From positions 127,501 through 191,500 of the forward strand of contig NZ_CP067341.1 of NCBI RefSeq assembly GCF_016638705.1: 64,000 nucleotides of DNA, read 5' to 3'. A program made the translations under genes and the position numbers. Position 1 is the stretch's first letter, and every line of letters begins with the position of its first letter. The notes beneath the pieces are model-generated. The model searched no databases. It was not told where the DNA came from and worked only from the letters and a program-made list of their open reading frames with translations. Shown here piece by piece: positions 44,463 to 53,216 of the stretch. This DNA comes from Lysinibacillus agricola. GTDB taxonomy: Bacteria > Bacillota > Bacilli > Bacillales_A > Planococcaceae.

Positions 44463-44746
44463 TGATTGAAAAAATTTTACTATTGGCTCTCGCATTATTC
44501 AGTGTATCTATTGCATTGTCGTTATTTCGTGTTATTCGGGGTCCTTCTTTGCCTGACCGTGCCATAGCACTTGATACAATAGGTATTAATTTACTTTCAG
44601 CAATCGCTATCGTTTCAATTATATTGAAGACTAAGGCGTATTTAGAAGCCATTTTAATATTAGGTATTTTAGCTTTTATCGGCACGATTGCGTTTACGAA
44701 ATATATTGAAAGAGGTGTGATTGTTGAACGTAAATCAAATGATTGA
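44462..44746 (+). CDS. mrpF: Mrp antiporter subunit F
   Basis: Encodes 94 aa with three helices; RVIRGPSLPDRAIALDTIGI is the MnhF signature. Overlaps mrpG by about 20 bp. Confidence 0.94.
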   Translation: MIEKILLLALALFSVSIALSLFRVIRGPSLPDRAIALDTIGINLLSAIAIVSIILKTKAYLEAILILGILAFIGTIAFTKYIERGVIVERKSND

Positions 44747-45083
44747 ATGGGCGGCAGTCATACTCATTTTGATTGGCTCCATTGTAAGTGTTATTAGTGC
44801 ATTTGGAATGATTCGTTTACCTGACGTATACACGCGTTCACATGCTGCAACGAAAAGTTCAACATTGTCGGTCTTAACATGTCTATTAGGCGCATTTATT
44901 TACTTTTGGGTGCATGATGGCTATGTTAGTGTACGTTTAATTTTAGGAATTACCTTCGTCTTTGTAACGGCTCCTGTGGCAGGGCATTTAATATGTCGTG
45001 CAGCGTATCGCTCCCGCGTGCCTTTAGCAGAAGGATCAGGGGAAGATGAGCTGAAGGAAAAGCTATTTGCAGATGAAAAATAA
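44724..45083 (+). CDS. mrpG: Mrp antiporter subunit G
   Basis: Encodes 119 aa with three helices; GMIRLPDVYTRSHAATKSST is the MnhG/PhaG signature. TTG at 44724 lies 6 nt after AGAGGTG; TTG at 44721 is equally in frame. Last gene of the operon, followed by a terminator. Confidence 0.94.
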   Translation: MNVNQMIEWAAVILILIGSIVSVISAFGMIRLPDVYTRSHAATKSSTLSVLTCLLGAFIYFWVHDGYVSVRLILGITFVFVTAPVAGHLICRAAYRSRVPLAEGSGEDELKEKLFADEK

Positions 45084-45093
45084 GATATGAGGC

Positions 45094-45120
45094 AGACCTC
45101 CATTTTTGGGGGTCTTTTTT
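45094..45120 (+). terminator. mrp operon terminator
   Basis: AGACCTCC / GGGGGTCT stem with T-rich loop and a run of six T. Confidence 0.85.
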
Positions 45121-45227
45121 GTTGAATCGATTTCGCCTTGGCTGAAAAGAAAGGTGCATAAAAAAAGTCTAAGTTATTCAAAACGAAAGGGTAAGTATAA
45201 ATTGTTCATGTATGCTATGTATAAAAG

Positions 45228-45330
45228 TTGATTGGAGTGGAGGCTGGGCGACGCCTGAGGGATAACGTCACAGATGGGATCATAGAGCGCAAGCGAAGCG
45301 GAAATTAACCCCACGTTATGGTGATAAGCT
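45228..45330 (+). repeat. dispersed hairpin repeat, copy G (internally deleted)
   Basis: Starts GTTGATTGGAGTGGAGGCTG and keeps GCGCAAGCGAAGCGGAAATT plus the CACGTTATGGTGATAAG outer flank, but lacks the centre and the CAGTCGGAACG segment. Faces the start of the amino-acid importer operon. Confidence 0.8.
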
Positions 45331-45456
45331 AAATTTCTATGGGAAAGTTTAAATAGATAGATTTATCAGAAAATTTCGTGTATAATATTTTGTTAAAAAA
45401 GTTTGAGTTTAGCTTGATTATTATTTCAAAAGAGTATATCTTATTAGCAGATAGAG

Positions 45457-45482
45457 TATTTATTCTCTAAAGTGAATAAATA
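45457..45482. promoter_or_regulatory. candidate ArgR/AhrC operator (ARG boxes)
   Basis: TATTTATTC-N8-GAATAAATA, perfect 9-bp arms. The right half AGTGAATAAATATCCAT matches the ARG-box consensus (CATGAATAAAAATKCAAG) at about 12 of 18 positions. Lies about 70 bp before the binding-protein gene, fitting arginine-dependent control. Confidence 0.5.
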
Positions 45483-45552
45483 TCCATTTGACTATTTTCG
45501 AGAACTAGATTCTCATAGACAATAAAACATAAATAAAAGGAGATCATTGAAT

Positions 45553-46353
45553 ATGAAGAACAAGTTTTTCACGCTCATGCTCGTTCTAGTAATTGGTGTA
45601 CTAGCAGCATGTGGCGCAAAAGATGATAAAGCAAGCGATAAAAATTCAAATGCTGACGAAGGCACTGAACAAAAGCAAGTATTAAAAGTAGGTACTTCAG
45701 CTGATTATGCACCATTCGAGTATGTTGATGCTGCAAAAGGTGAAGAAATTATTGGCTTTGATATTGATTTAATTAAATTAGTTGGTGAAAAAATTGATGT
45801 AGAAATGCAATTTCAAGATATGGACTTCAATAGCCTAGTGCCAGCTATACAAGCAGGTAAAGTTGATATTGTTATTTCTGGTATGTCACCGAACAAAGAA
45901 CGCGAAGAAGTTGTAGACTTCTCTGATAAATATAATCAAACGGAGCAAGTGATTATTGTCAAAAAGGATAGCGGTATTAAAAAAGAGGCTGATTTAGATG
46001 GTAAAAAAATCGGTGTGCAAACAGCTTCTATCCAAGAAAATTTAGGTAATGATATTGCTAAAAAAGTAGATGCAAAGGTTGAAGGACGTACACGAATTCC
46101 TGAAATTATCCAAGACATGATGTCTAAACGTTTAGATGCTGGAATTTTAGAGGGTGGCGTGGCGAAAGGTTATCTGAAAACAAACGATAAATTAGTAGCG
46201 TTCCCAGTCGAAGAGCAACCTGAAGACTTCAAAGCAATCGCTATTCCAAAAGGTAGCGATCTTAAAGATAAAATTAACAAAGCATTAAAAGAATTAGCTG
46301 ATGAAGGTAAAATTCAAGAGCTAGAAGAAAAATGGTTAGAAAAAGTTGAATAA
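45553..46353 (+). CDS. artP: amino-acid ABC importer binding lipoprotein (ArtP/YqiX-like)
   Basis: Encodes 266 aa. Lipoprotein signal with LAAC (VIGVLAACGAK). Family 3 solute-binding fold: LKVGTSADYAPFEYVD, IIGFDIDLIKLVGEKI, DMDFNSLVPAIQAGKVDIVI and SGMSPNKEREEVVDFSDKY, as in arginine-binding ArtP. ATG at 45553 follows AAAGGAG. An ARG-box-like palindrome upstream supports arginine as ligand, but glutamine or another polar amino acid is not excluded. First of three importer genes. Confidence 0.88.
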   Translation: MKNKFFTLMLVLVIGVLAACGAKDDKASDKNSNADEGTEQKQVLKVGTSADYAPFEYVDAAKGEEIIGFDIDLIKLVGEKIDVEMQFQDMDFNSLVPAIQAGKVDIVISGMSPNKEREEVVDFSDKYNQTEQVIIVKKDSGIKKEADLDGKKIGVQTASIQENLGNDIAKKVDAKVEGRTRIPEIIQDMMSKRLDAGILEGGVAKGYLKTNDKLVAFPVEEQPEDFKAIAIPKGSDLKDKINKALKELADEGKIQELEEKWLEKVE

Positions 46354-46365
46354 GCCAATTGACTT

Positions 46366-46400
46366 GCGATAGCTCTATTTTGGGCTATCGCTTGCGCTTT
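46366..46400 (+). promoter_or_regulatory. intercistronic hairpin between artP and artQ
   Basis: GCGATAGC / GCTATCGC stem followed by TTGCGCTTTT. A partial terminator here would lower permease/ATPase expression relative to the binding protein, as is common in such operons. Confidence 0.6.
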
Positions 46401-46438
46401 TCGTTTCCTTAAAAGAGAACAAGAAAGGAGGGGGCGCT

Positions 46439-47098
46439 GTGAATTTAGATTTTACAGCTATCATTCCCTCTATTCCTTATATATTAAAAGGGATAGGTGT
46501 TACACTTCAAATTGCAATCGGTGCATCCATCATCGGTTTTATAGTTGGTATATTATTAGCATTATGTAAGATTGGTAAAGTGAATGTTTTGCGTTGGTTT
46601 GCAGATTTTTATACATCGATTTTCCGTGGTACACCGCTCGTACTACAATTATTGATTATTTACTATGCCGTCCCACAGTTATTAGATATTCAAATTGAAC
46701 CAATTCCAACGGCTATCATTGCATTCGGGTTAAACTCAGGTGCTTATATTTCAGAAATCATTCGCGCTGGTATTAATGCGGTTGATAAAGGACAGATGGA
46801 AGCGGCACAAGCGCTAGGTATTCCATATGCAAAAATGATGAAAGATATTATTATTCCACAAGCCGTAAAAAATATTTTACCATCTTTAGTAAATGAGTTT
46901 ATTACATTAAATAAAGAAACAGCTGTTGTCACGGTTATTAGTGCGCTTGATATTATGCGCCGTGCTTACATTGTAGGTGGTTCAACATATCGCTATCTTG
47001 AGCCTTTACTATTTGCAGGTGTGATCTACTACATTATGACGCTAGTATTAACGTTCCTTGGTAAACGAATTGAGAAAGGAATGAGAAAAAGTGATTAA
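46439..47098 (+). CDS. artQ: amino-acid ABC importer permease (ArtQ-like)
   Basis: Encodes 219 aa from GTG with AAGGAGGGGGC. Five to six helices of the HisMQ type; [20 protein letters not shown] is the typical N-terminal region and [23 protein letters not shown] the EAA loop. Overlaps the ATPase gene by 8 bp. Confidence 0.93.
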   Translation: MNLDFTAIIPSIPYILKGIGVTLQIAIGASIIGFIVGILLALCKIGKVNVLRWFADFYTSIFRGTPLVLQLLIIYYAVPQLLDIQIEPIPTAIIAFGLNSGAYISEIIRAGINAVDKGQMEAAQALGIPYAKMMKDIIIPQAVKNILPSLVNEFITLNKETAVVTVISALDIMRRAYIVGGSTYRYLEPLLFAGVIYYIMTLVLTFLGKRIEKGMRKSD

Positions 47099-47813
47099 AA
47101 TTGAAGATTTACACAAATCATATGGACAAAATGAAGTACTCAAAGGTATTTCAACAGAAGTTAAAGAAAAAGAAGTAATCGCCATTATTGGACCATCAGG
47201 ATCTGGTAAATCAACATTCCTGCGCTGCTTAAATTTATTAGAAGAGCCAACGAGCGGAAAGATTACAATTGCGGGCGACGTTCTAACGGACAAAGGGACA
47301 AATATTATGAAGATCCGTGAAGAAGTCGGCATGGTATTTCAGCATTTTCATCTTTTTCCTCATAAAACGGTACTTGAAAATTTAACATATGCACCGATTA
47401 ATGTGAAAGGAGTGGATAAGTCAGCGGCTATCAAAAAGGCAGAAGATTTATTAACGAAAGTAGGCCTATTTGAAAAGCGCAATGAATATCCAAACCGTCT
47501 ATCGGGAGGACAGAAACAACGTGTTGCTATTGCTCGAGCACTAGCAATGGATCCAAAAGTAATTTTATTTGACGAGCCTACTTCAGCTCTTGACCCTGAA
47601 ATGGTAAAAGAGGTATTAGCCGTTATGAAAAATCTTGCTGACACTGGGATGACGATGTTAATCGTAACGCATGAGATGGGCTTTGCACGTGAAGTGGCTG
47701 ACCGTATACTATTCCTTGATGGCGGAAAATTAATTGAGGATGCATCACCAGAGGAATTTTTTACAGCACCGTCAACACAACGTGCGAAAGATTTCTTAGA
47801 AAAAGTACTATAA
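47091..47813 (+). CDS. artR: amino-acid ABC importer ATPase (ArtR-like)
   Basis: Encodes 240 aa from GTG. Walker [12 protein letters not shown]-loop [17 protein letters not shown], signature [15 protein letters not shown], Walker [21 protein letters not shown]-loop VTHEMGFA. Standard polar-amino-acid importer ATPase without extra domains. Ends the operon. Confidence 0.94.
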   Translation: MIKIEDLHKSYGQNEVLKGISTEVKEKEVIAIIGPSGSGKSTFLRCLNLLEEPTSGKITIAGDVLTDKGTNIMKIREEVGMVFQHFHLFPHKTVLENLTYAPINVKGVDKSAAIKKAEDLLTKVGLFEKRNEYPNRLSGGQKQRVAIARALAMDPKVILFDEPTSALDPEMVKEVLAVMKNLADTGMTMLIVTHEMGFAREVADRILFLDGGKLIEDASPEEFFTAPSTQRAKDFLEKVL

Positions 47814-47943
47814 AACGAGGAAACGCATTTTTTACGGTATCTATAAGGAGCGTTCGGGAACTAGGCATCTTGTTGAAACCAATGGAGGGGCGGTCATACG
47901 AAATCTTTTGGAGAGATTTAAGAAACACCAAAGCGTGAAATGA

Positions 47944-47982
47944 AGAGTGACTCGATGGGAATGATTTTGGGTTACTTTTTTG
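47944..47982 (+). terminator. terminator after the importer operon
   Basis: AGTGACTC / GGGTTACT stem (with G-U pairs) and six T. Confidence 0.6.
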
Positions 47983-48086
47983 TGCAATCTATGGATTTTA
48001 TGTGTATGTGCTTACAATCAGTCAGTTTTATGCTTATAATAGTAGAGTCAGAGTTGATTCTGAATAAGTAGCCATAAAGTGAGCGA

Positions 48087-48908
48087 TTGCGATTGAAAAA
48101 ATTATTATATGTAGCTTTTTTTGTTGTTTTTATAGTCATTTTTTTGTACGTAAACAATCATTGGCTGGTTGTAAGCAAGCATGAATTCGAGTCAGAAAAA
48201 GTGCCCGCCAGCTTTGATGGGCTACGCATTACGCAAATAACAGATTTACAGGATGCTCTCTTTGGCGAACATCAAGAGAAACTCATAGCAAAGGTGAAGA
48301 CAACAAATCCTGACCTGATTTTTATTACAGGTGATTTAGTTGATAGTAATCGTTATAATTTGGAGCGAAGCTTGCAGGCTGTTAGAGGATTAGTTAAATT
48401 AGCGGATGTCTATTATGTACTAGGAAACCATGAAGTAGCGACGAATAAAGTGAATGTAATTTATGAGGAGCTATCATCGTTAGGTGTACATGTGTTGTCC
48501 AATGAATCGACCGTCATTGAGCGCGACGGGGAGCGCTTGGCGATTGTGGGCATAGAAGATCCGTTATCAGGTAGAACAACGAAAGAAATGCTAGAGATAG
48601 CAACAAAAAATGTTCCACCAAATGTATTAACGATTTTACTAGCACATCGACCAGAAGTGTTTAATACGTATGTGGAGTTTGGAATTGATTTAGTATTTGC
48701 AGGACATGCACATGGTGGACAAGTTCGAATTCCTGGTATCGGCGGTCTTTTCGCACGAGGACAGGGAGTATTCCCGAAATATACGGCTGGAGTTATTGAG
48801 GAAGGAACAACAACTATGGCCGTTAGTCGAGGATTAGGTAATAGTACAGTACCATTTCGAATTTTTAATCCACCAGAGATTCTTGTAATGGAATTAAAGA
48901 AAAAATAA
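48087..48908 (+). CDS. YkuE-like metallophosphoesterase
   Basis: Encodes 273 aa. One N-terminal membrane helix (residues 4-20), then a calcineurin-like fold: RITQITDLQDALFGEH (the normal D-x-H is here D-x-Q, TDLQD), ITGDLVDSNRYN, YVLGNHEV (GNHE), LLAHRPEVF and FAGHAHGGQVRIPG (GHxH). Metal ligands are otherwise intact. YkuE is a Tat-exported or membrane-linked phosphodiesterase family; a TTG start at 48087 or 48093 is used. tatC lies convergently downstream. The His to Gln change at the first metal motif is unusual. Confidence 0.85.
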   Translation: MRLKKLLYVAFFVVFIVIFLYVNNHWLVVSKHEFESEKVPASFDGLRITQITDLQDALFGEHQEKLIAKVKTTNPDLIFITGDLVDSNRYNLERSLQAVRGLVKLADVYYVLGNHEVATNKVNVIYEELSSLGVHVLSNESTVIERDGERLAIVGIEDPLSGRTTKEMLEIATKNVPPNVLTILLAHRPEVFNTYVEFGIDLVFAGHAHGGQVRIPGIGGLFARGQGVFPKYTAGVIEEGTTTMAVSRGLGNSTVPFRIFNPPEILVMELKKK

Positions 48909-48937
48909 GCACTGCGTCTTTGCTACGCAGTGCTTTC
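48907..48937. terminator. bidirectional terminator
   Basis: AGCACTGCGT / ACGCAGTGCT with a 7-nt loop between converging genes. Confidence 0.85.
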
Positions 48938-49768
48938 TATTTGTTTACGCTCTATACGTTTAACAAGATAGATGCTTATTTCATATAAAATAAGCATTGG
49001 AATTAATACGAGTAGCTGACTAATAAAGTCGGGTGGTGTAATCACAGCAGAACCAACACCCATCGCGATGTAGGACCAGCCTCGTATTTTTTTCATGGAG
49101 TCAGCAGTTAGTACACCAATGGACGATAAAAAGAGGGCTACGATTGGTAATTCAAAGAGTAGTCCTAGTGGTACAGTTGTCATCACTAAAAAATGCATAT
49201 ATTCACTTGCTGATACCATAACATCAAAATTAGTTGCCCCTACGCCCACTAAAAATGAGTAGCTAAGTGGATTAACAATAAAGTAACCAAAAGCTACACC
49301 TAATAAAAAGAGTACAAGCATAACAGGTGCATAAAGACCGAGGAAGCGGCTTTCTTCTTCTTTTAAACCTGGCTTTACGAAGCTCCACAAAAAATGAACT
49401 AAAAATGGCATAGCTAGTCCGAATGCTAGTGTTGTGGAAATTGTCATGTAAAACTTAACTACCTCTAACGGCCCTAAAATAATTAGAGAATGCCCTCGAG
49501 TGACATAAGGAAACCAAATATTAATGGTAGAGAGTACGATAATAAAAAATAAAATAAATACGATAAGCCCTTTAATAATTTGTTTTCGCAGTTCTGTAAG
49601 ATGTTCAAGTAATGATGCCACTGGAAAAAGTGGTTCATCAGCTACCGTATCCTGTTCAATTGTTTCTATTGGAATTTCAACAAAAGCCTCCACAGGTGTG
49701 AGAGGCTCAGCTTCTTTCTTATCAAGTGGACTTAAATATTTTCTTTTTTCTTCTTCATATGGATCCAT
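48923..49768 (-). CDS. tatC: Tat translocase subunit TatC
   Basis: Encodes 281 aa, with six helices. The family entry LLEHLTELRKQI (HLxELR) begins only at residue ~55: an acidic N-terminal extension (EEEKRKYLSPLDKKEAEPLT and on) precedes it. FVKPGLKEEESRF and the P-rich periplasmic loops match TatC. GGAGG precedes the ATG. It lies 11 bp behind tatA in one transcript, next to the Tat-dependent dehydrogenase genes. Confidence 0.94.
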   Translation of the reverse strand: MDPYEEEKRKYLSPLDKKEAEPLTPVEAFVEIPIETIEQDTVADEPLFPVASLLEHLTELRKQIIKGLIVFILFFIIVLSTINIWFPYVTRGHSLIILGPLEVVKFYMTISTTLAFGLAMPFLVHFLWSFVKPGLKEEESRFLGLYAPVMLVLFLLGVAFGYFIVNPLSYSFLVGVGATNFDVMVSASEYMHFLVMTTVPLGLLFELPIVALFLSSIGVLTADSMKKIRGWSYIAMGVGSAVITPPDFISQLLVLIPMLILYEISIYLVKRIERKQIESTA

Positions 49769-49779
49769 AGGAAAACCTC

Positions 49780-49983
49780 CTACGAAGCGTCAGATTTTTT
49801 TTCAACTTTTTTCGCTGGTTCATCCTCATCATCGATAAGCCCCTTCGTGGACTTTTTAAACTCTGCAAATGTTTTACCGACTGCACCGCCGATTTCAGGC
49901 AATTTTCTTGGACCAAACACGATTAAAACAATGACTAAAATGATGATTAACCCAGGTACTCCAATTGCTCCAAGACCTCCCAT
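49780..49983 (-). CDS. tatA: Tat translocase subunit TatA
   Basis: Encodes 67 aa. One helix ([20 protein letters not shown]) followed by the [20 protein letters not shown] amphipathic helix and a charged tail, the canonical TatA/E form. AAAGGAGG precedes the ATG. With tatC it forms a minimal TatAC translocase as in Bacillus. Confidence 0.96.
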   Translation of the reverse strand: MGGLGAIGVPGLIIILVIVLIVFGPRKLPEIGGAVGKTFAEFKKSTKGLIDDEDEPAKKVEKKSDAS

Positions 49984-50030
49984 AGTCTTGCCTCCTTTTA
50001 ATAAAATGTCTAGCTATACCGATTTACTTG

Positions 50031-51743
50031 TTAAACTAAGGAACCACCTGATTTACTATATTTCACAACACCCTCTGCACAGCGGTAAGCTAGTGCCCCT
50101 AAAGTACCTGTAGGATTATAACCACTATTGTGAGGAAAGTTTCCAGCACTCACAGCAAAAAGATTTTCTACATGCCAATGCTGCAGATAGTTATTTACAA
50201 CGCCGTCCTCTGGTTTTAAGCTCATAACTGTTCCACCTGTATTATGGGTTGTTTGATACGGGACAATATTGTAATCAGTGATTTCAGCGTTTGGGACAAC
50301 AATTTTGGCGCCCATTTCTTTCATAATTTCAGCTGCACGTGCCGAAATATATTTATGAAGCGCGCGATCCTGATCAGTAAAGTTGTACGTTAATTGCATT
50401 AGAGGTAAGCCGTAAGCATCCTTATACGTAGAATCAAGAGACAAATAATTTTCTTTATGTGGCATCGAAGCCCCTTGTGCACCAATCCCGAATGAACGTG
50501 TATAGTAATGAATCGATTGCTTTTTAAATTCTGGTCCCCATGTTGGTGTATCAGGAGGTGTTGGGTTTGAGCCGATAGGACGTGCACCTGTTTGCGTCAG
50601 AGCTATATTTCCACCGTGAATAAAATCTAAGTCACTATGATCGAAATTATCGCCATTATAGTCATCTAAACTCATACCGAGTGAGCCTGCACCCATAAAT
50701 GTGTTGTACTGCTCATCAAAGAATCCTGCAGCTCCAGGGAGTATTTGATAGCAATAGTTTCTTCCAAGTGTTCCTTTTCCAGTAGCTGGATCATATCGTT
50801 CTCCGATGTTAGAAACCATTAATAGCTTGGCATTATTAAAGACATAACTCGTAAGTACAACAGCATTTGCTGGTTGAATAAATTCTTCACCAGATATCGT
50901 ATCGATGTATCGGACACCAGTTACTTTATTGCCTTGCTTTAAGATTTCAACAACATTGGAATTATAGCGCAGGTCAAAATTACCCGTTTTTAATGCAGTA
51001 GGGACAACAGTAACCTCTGCAGATGATTTGGCGCCATATTCACAACCGAAGCGCTCACAGAAGCCGCAATATTGACAAGCATTAATCGTTTCACCGTCAG
51101 GGTTCTTATAAACTTCTGATACGTTTGCAGAAGGAACCATGTAGGGCGATAATTTTAATTTTTTTGTAGCTTCTTCAAATTGTGTAAGCATCGGGGTCAT
51201 TTTCATAGGTCCCGTCGGATAAGGATTTGAACGCTTTCCGCTAAATGGATTTTTATCATCTCCGGAAATACCTGCCGTTTTTTCGAATTTGTCGAAATAG
51301 GGCTCAAGTTCATCGTATGTTAATCCCCAATCCTGTAATAAATAATCAGCTCCAAGCTTATTCGGACCATAACGTTTGTCTGTCAATGTTTTAATTTGAA
51401 AATCATACGGTAAGAAGCGATAGGTCATACCGTTCCAGTGTGTGCCAGAGCCACCAAGCCCTTCACCAAGTAAAAAGGAACCAAGCTGACGCATAGGCAA
51501 AGCCTTCATATTGCGATTATTACGGAAGCTTACAGTTTCCTTTGAAAGATTTTGCATTATATCATAACGAATTGCATAACGATACTCGTCATGGATAGTC
51601 AGAAAATCTTCTGTGCCACGCTTTTGTCCACGCTCCAGACCAACGACCTTCAAGCCAGCCTTTGTACACTCTGCAGCGATAATGCCGCCAGTCCAACCTA
51701 CACCGACTGTTACAACGTCTACACCTGGTAATGTTGTTGCCAT
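50031..51743 (-). CDS. GMC-type oxidoreductase (gluconate 2-dehydrogenase large-subunit-like)
   Basis: Encodes 570 aa. FAD-binding GVGWTGGIIAAECTKAGLKV at the N-terminus with VGLERG, then GEGLGGSGTHWNGMTYRF; C-terminal GMC block HNTGGTVMS and SAGNFPHNSGYNPTGTLGAL, with His-Asn pair likely catalytic. A CxxCxxCxxxxC cluster (ACQYCGFCERFGCEYGAK) could hold an iron-sulfur or structural site. No own signal peptide; it would be carried out with its twin-arginine partner gene upstream. Substrate is probably a sugar acid, but this is inferred from family. Confidence 0.88.
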   Translation of the reverse strand: MATTLPGVDVVTVGVGWTGGIIAAECTKAGLKVVGLERGQKRGTEDFLTIHDEYRYAIRYDIMQNLSKETVSFRNNRNMKALPMRQLGSFLLGEGLGGSGTHWNGMTYRFLPYDFQIKTLTDKRYGPNKLGADYLLQDWGLTYDELEPYFDKFEKTAGISGDDKNPFSGKRSNPYPTGPMKMTPMLTQFEEATKKLKLSPYMVPSANVSEVYKNPDGETINACQYCGFCERFGCEYGAKSSAEVTVVPTALKTGNFDLRYNSNVVEILKQGNKVTGVRYIDTISGEEFIQPANAVVLTSYVFNNAKLLMVSNIGERYDPATGKGTLGRNYCYQILPGAAGFFDEQYNTFMGAGSLGMSLDDYNGDNFDHSDLDFIHGGNIALTQTGARPIGSNPTPPDTPTWGPEFKKQSIHYYTRSFGIGAQGASMPHKENYLSLDSTYKDAYGLPLMQLTYNFTDQDRALHKYISARAAEIMKEMGAKIVVPNAEITDYNIVPYQTTHNTGGTVMSLKPEDGVVNNYLQHWHVENLFAVSAGNFPHNSGYNPTGTLGALAYRCAEGVVKYSKSGGSLV

Positions 51744-51760
51744 TTTCTAACCCCCTTATA

Positions 51761-52507
51761 TTAGTGGCTGCCTAATGAATTAGGCTCAATTTTTTGGAAT
51801 TTCGGATCTTCGATTTGAGTAATGTACGCCATTTGATGACCAGGGAAGCCCTTCATACGCCAGCCATCCATATTACGATTCCCGCCATATATTGGGTCAG
51901 AGTAAGCGCCTTCTATTGTCGCTGCACGTAATAAAGTAAAGAAGAAAGCAGATGTGACACCACTCATTTGCACTTCGCCTTTCTGGAAGGCAGTTAAAAT
52001 CTCATCCATTTGCTTACCATCTATATCATTAAAGCTCTTTTTATAGCGATTCTGTGCTTCCGACTCCAATTTTTGAACACCTTGCTTAAAAATTTCTGCG
52101 CGGGTTAATCGACTCTGATAGCCCTGTGTTGGAGCACCTTCACCAAATGGTCCATGCATATATTCTTTGGAATTACTTCCATATTGCCCAGCTAGCTGCT
52201 GATCGATAAAATAAGGCACATCCAAGCCCTTTGCCCCTGCACCTAAATCATCCTCAGGGAAAATACGTTCAGTAGCATTTGCTAAAATATTAAAATCCCT
52301 TTGATTCATAAAAAACATTTTAGCTTTCGGCGAGCCAGTCTCTTCAGTAGCAGTTCCATGCTGACCATGCTCTAACGTGGTCGTTCCTTTTCCATGCATG
52401 TTATAGCCTACAAGACCCCCAATTAATCCACCGCCGACTAATGTACCTGCAGCGATTCCTGTTGTTTTTAAAAAATCACGACGTGAAACATCCTTTTCTG
52501 GACTCAT
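51761..52507 (-). CDS. Tat-exported gluconate 2-dehydrogenase subunit 3-type protein
   Basis: Encodes 248 aa. N-terminal twin-arginine signal VSRRDFLKTTGIAAG followed by a glycine-rich hydrophobic stretch, then the DUF1440/subunit-3 domain with FFMNQRDFNILANATERIFP and YGGNRNMDGWRMKGFPG near the C-terminus. It precedes the GMC gene by 17 bp and should piggyback it through Tat. Start at 52507 set by GGGGAGG; longer frames upstream lack a site. The tat genes lie directly downstream in the same direction. Confidence 0.88.
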   Translation of the reverse strand: MSPEKDVSRRDFLKTTGIAAGTLVGGGLIGGLVGYNMHGKGTTTLEHGQHGTATEETGSPKAKMFFMNQRDFNILANATERIFPEDDLGAGAKGLDVPYFIDQQLAGQYGSNSKEYMHGPFGEGAPTQGYQSRLTRAEIFKQGVQKLESEAQNRYKKSFNDIDGKQMDEILTAFQKGEVQMSGVTSAFFFTLLRAATIEGAYSDPIYGGNRNMDGWRMKGFPGHQMAYITQIEDPKFQKIEPNSLGSH

Positions 52508-52899
52508 AGAAATCCTCCCCTCAAAATGTATAGAAACTATCCTATTTTTTATAATCAGCAAAAAAAGTAAATTATAATCAGGTATACTTGGGAAATTTTT
52601 AAATTTAATCCAAATAGATAATTCATTTTGTTGTAATTTAGTTAAGTTGTGGGTAAGTTGTTGATAAATGTGAGTTGCGAAGGGGATGAACGCTTCAATG
52701 AGCAGGTATCTGCGAATAATGAGGAAGTTTAAGCATCGATGTAGGAGAAGGCAGTAAAAGAAGAACGTGAAAGTGTAGCAAGTGATAATGATTGTGAATG
52801 AATAAATAAAGGAGCTGGCCAAGTAAGGATAGCTCTTTATAGGGTTGAAAAACAAAATGGTTAAGGAAACATTTGTGAATGTTGTGGCGCTTTAAATGA
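52508..52899. other. intergenic stretch with no gene seen
   Basis: AT-rich; should contain the promoter of the dehydrogenase-tat unit. An AAAGGAGCT / AGCTCTTTA hairpin at 52808-52839 is terminator-like but follows no recognisable gene. It resembles the hairpin at 53161, hinting at a local duplication around repeat copy H. Confidence 0.5.
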
Positions 52900-53104
52900 G
52901 GGTGATTTCTGTTTCAGGCTATTCGTTTCCCTGTGGGCGAAAGTCGAGTCACTTTTTTCGCTTTCTCTGCAGGAAGCTCGAACAGAATAAACTTATATCA
53001 GTGACGCAATTGTACATCTACTGTTATTGCCGCTTCGCTTTCGCACAGCAACAAAAGCGCCTCAGTCGGAACGGAAATCAACCCCTCGTTTTGCCAAAGA
53101 GTCA
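52900..53104 (+). repeat. dispersed hairpin repeat, copy H (degenerate left part)
   Basis: Right end is well kept (GCTTCGCTTTCGCACAGCAA, CTCAGTCGGAACGGAAATCA) with outer flank CTCGTTTTGCCAAAGAG facing the 3' end of the AlaX gene. The left half has diverged. Open frames inside are not genes. Confidence 0.75.
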
Positions 53105-53160
53105 TATTTTATTTAAATAGGACATCTTGATCTCATTGACATAAATAGTTTTTAACAACA

Positions 53161-53192
53161 AAGGAGCTACCCTAGCAATGGGGCAGCTCCTA
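53161..53192. terminator. terminator of the AlaX gene
   Basis: GGAGCTACCC / GGGGCAGCTCC stem with one mismatch, just past the leftward gene's stop. Confidence 0.7.
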
Positions 53193-53216
53193 TTTGGTAA
53201 TTTATTATCGAAAAGG

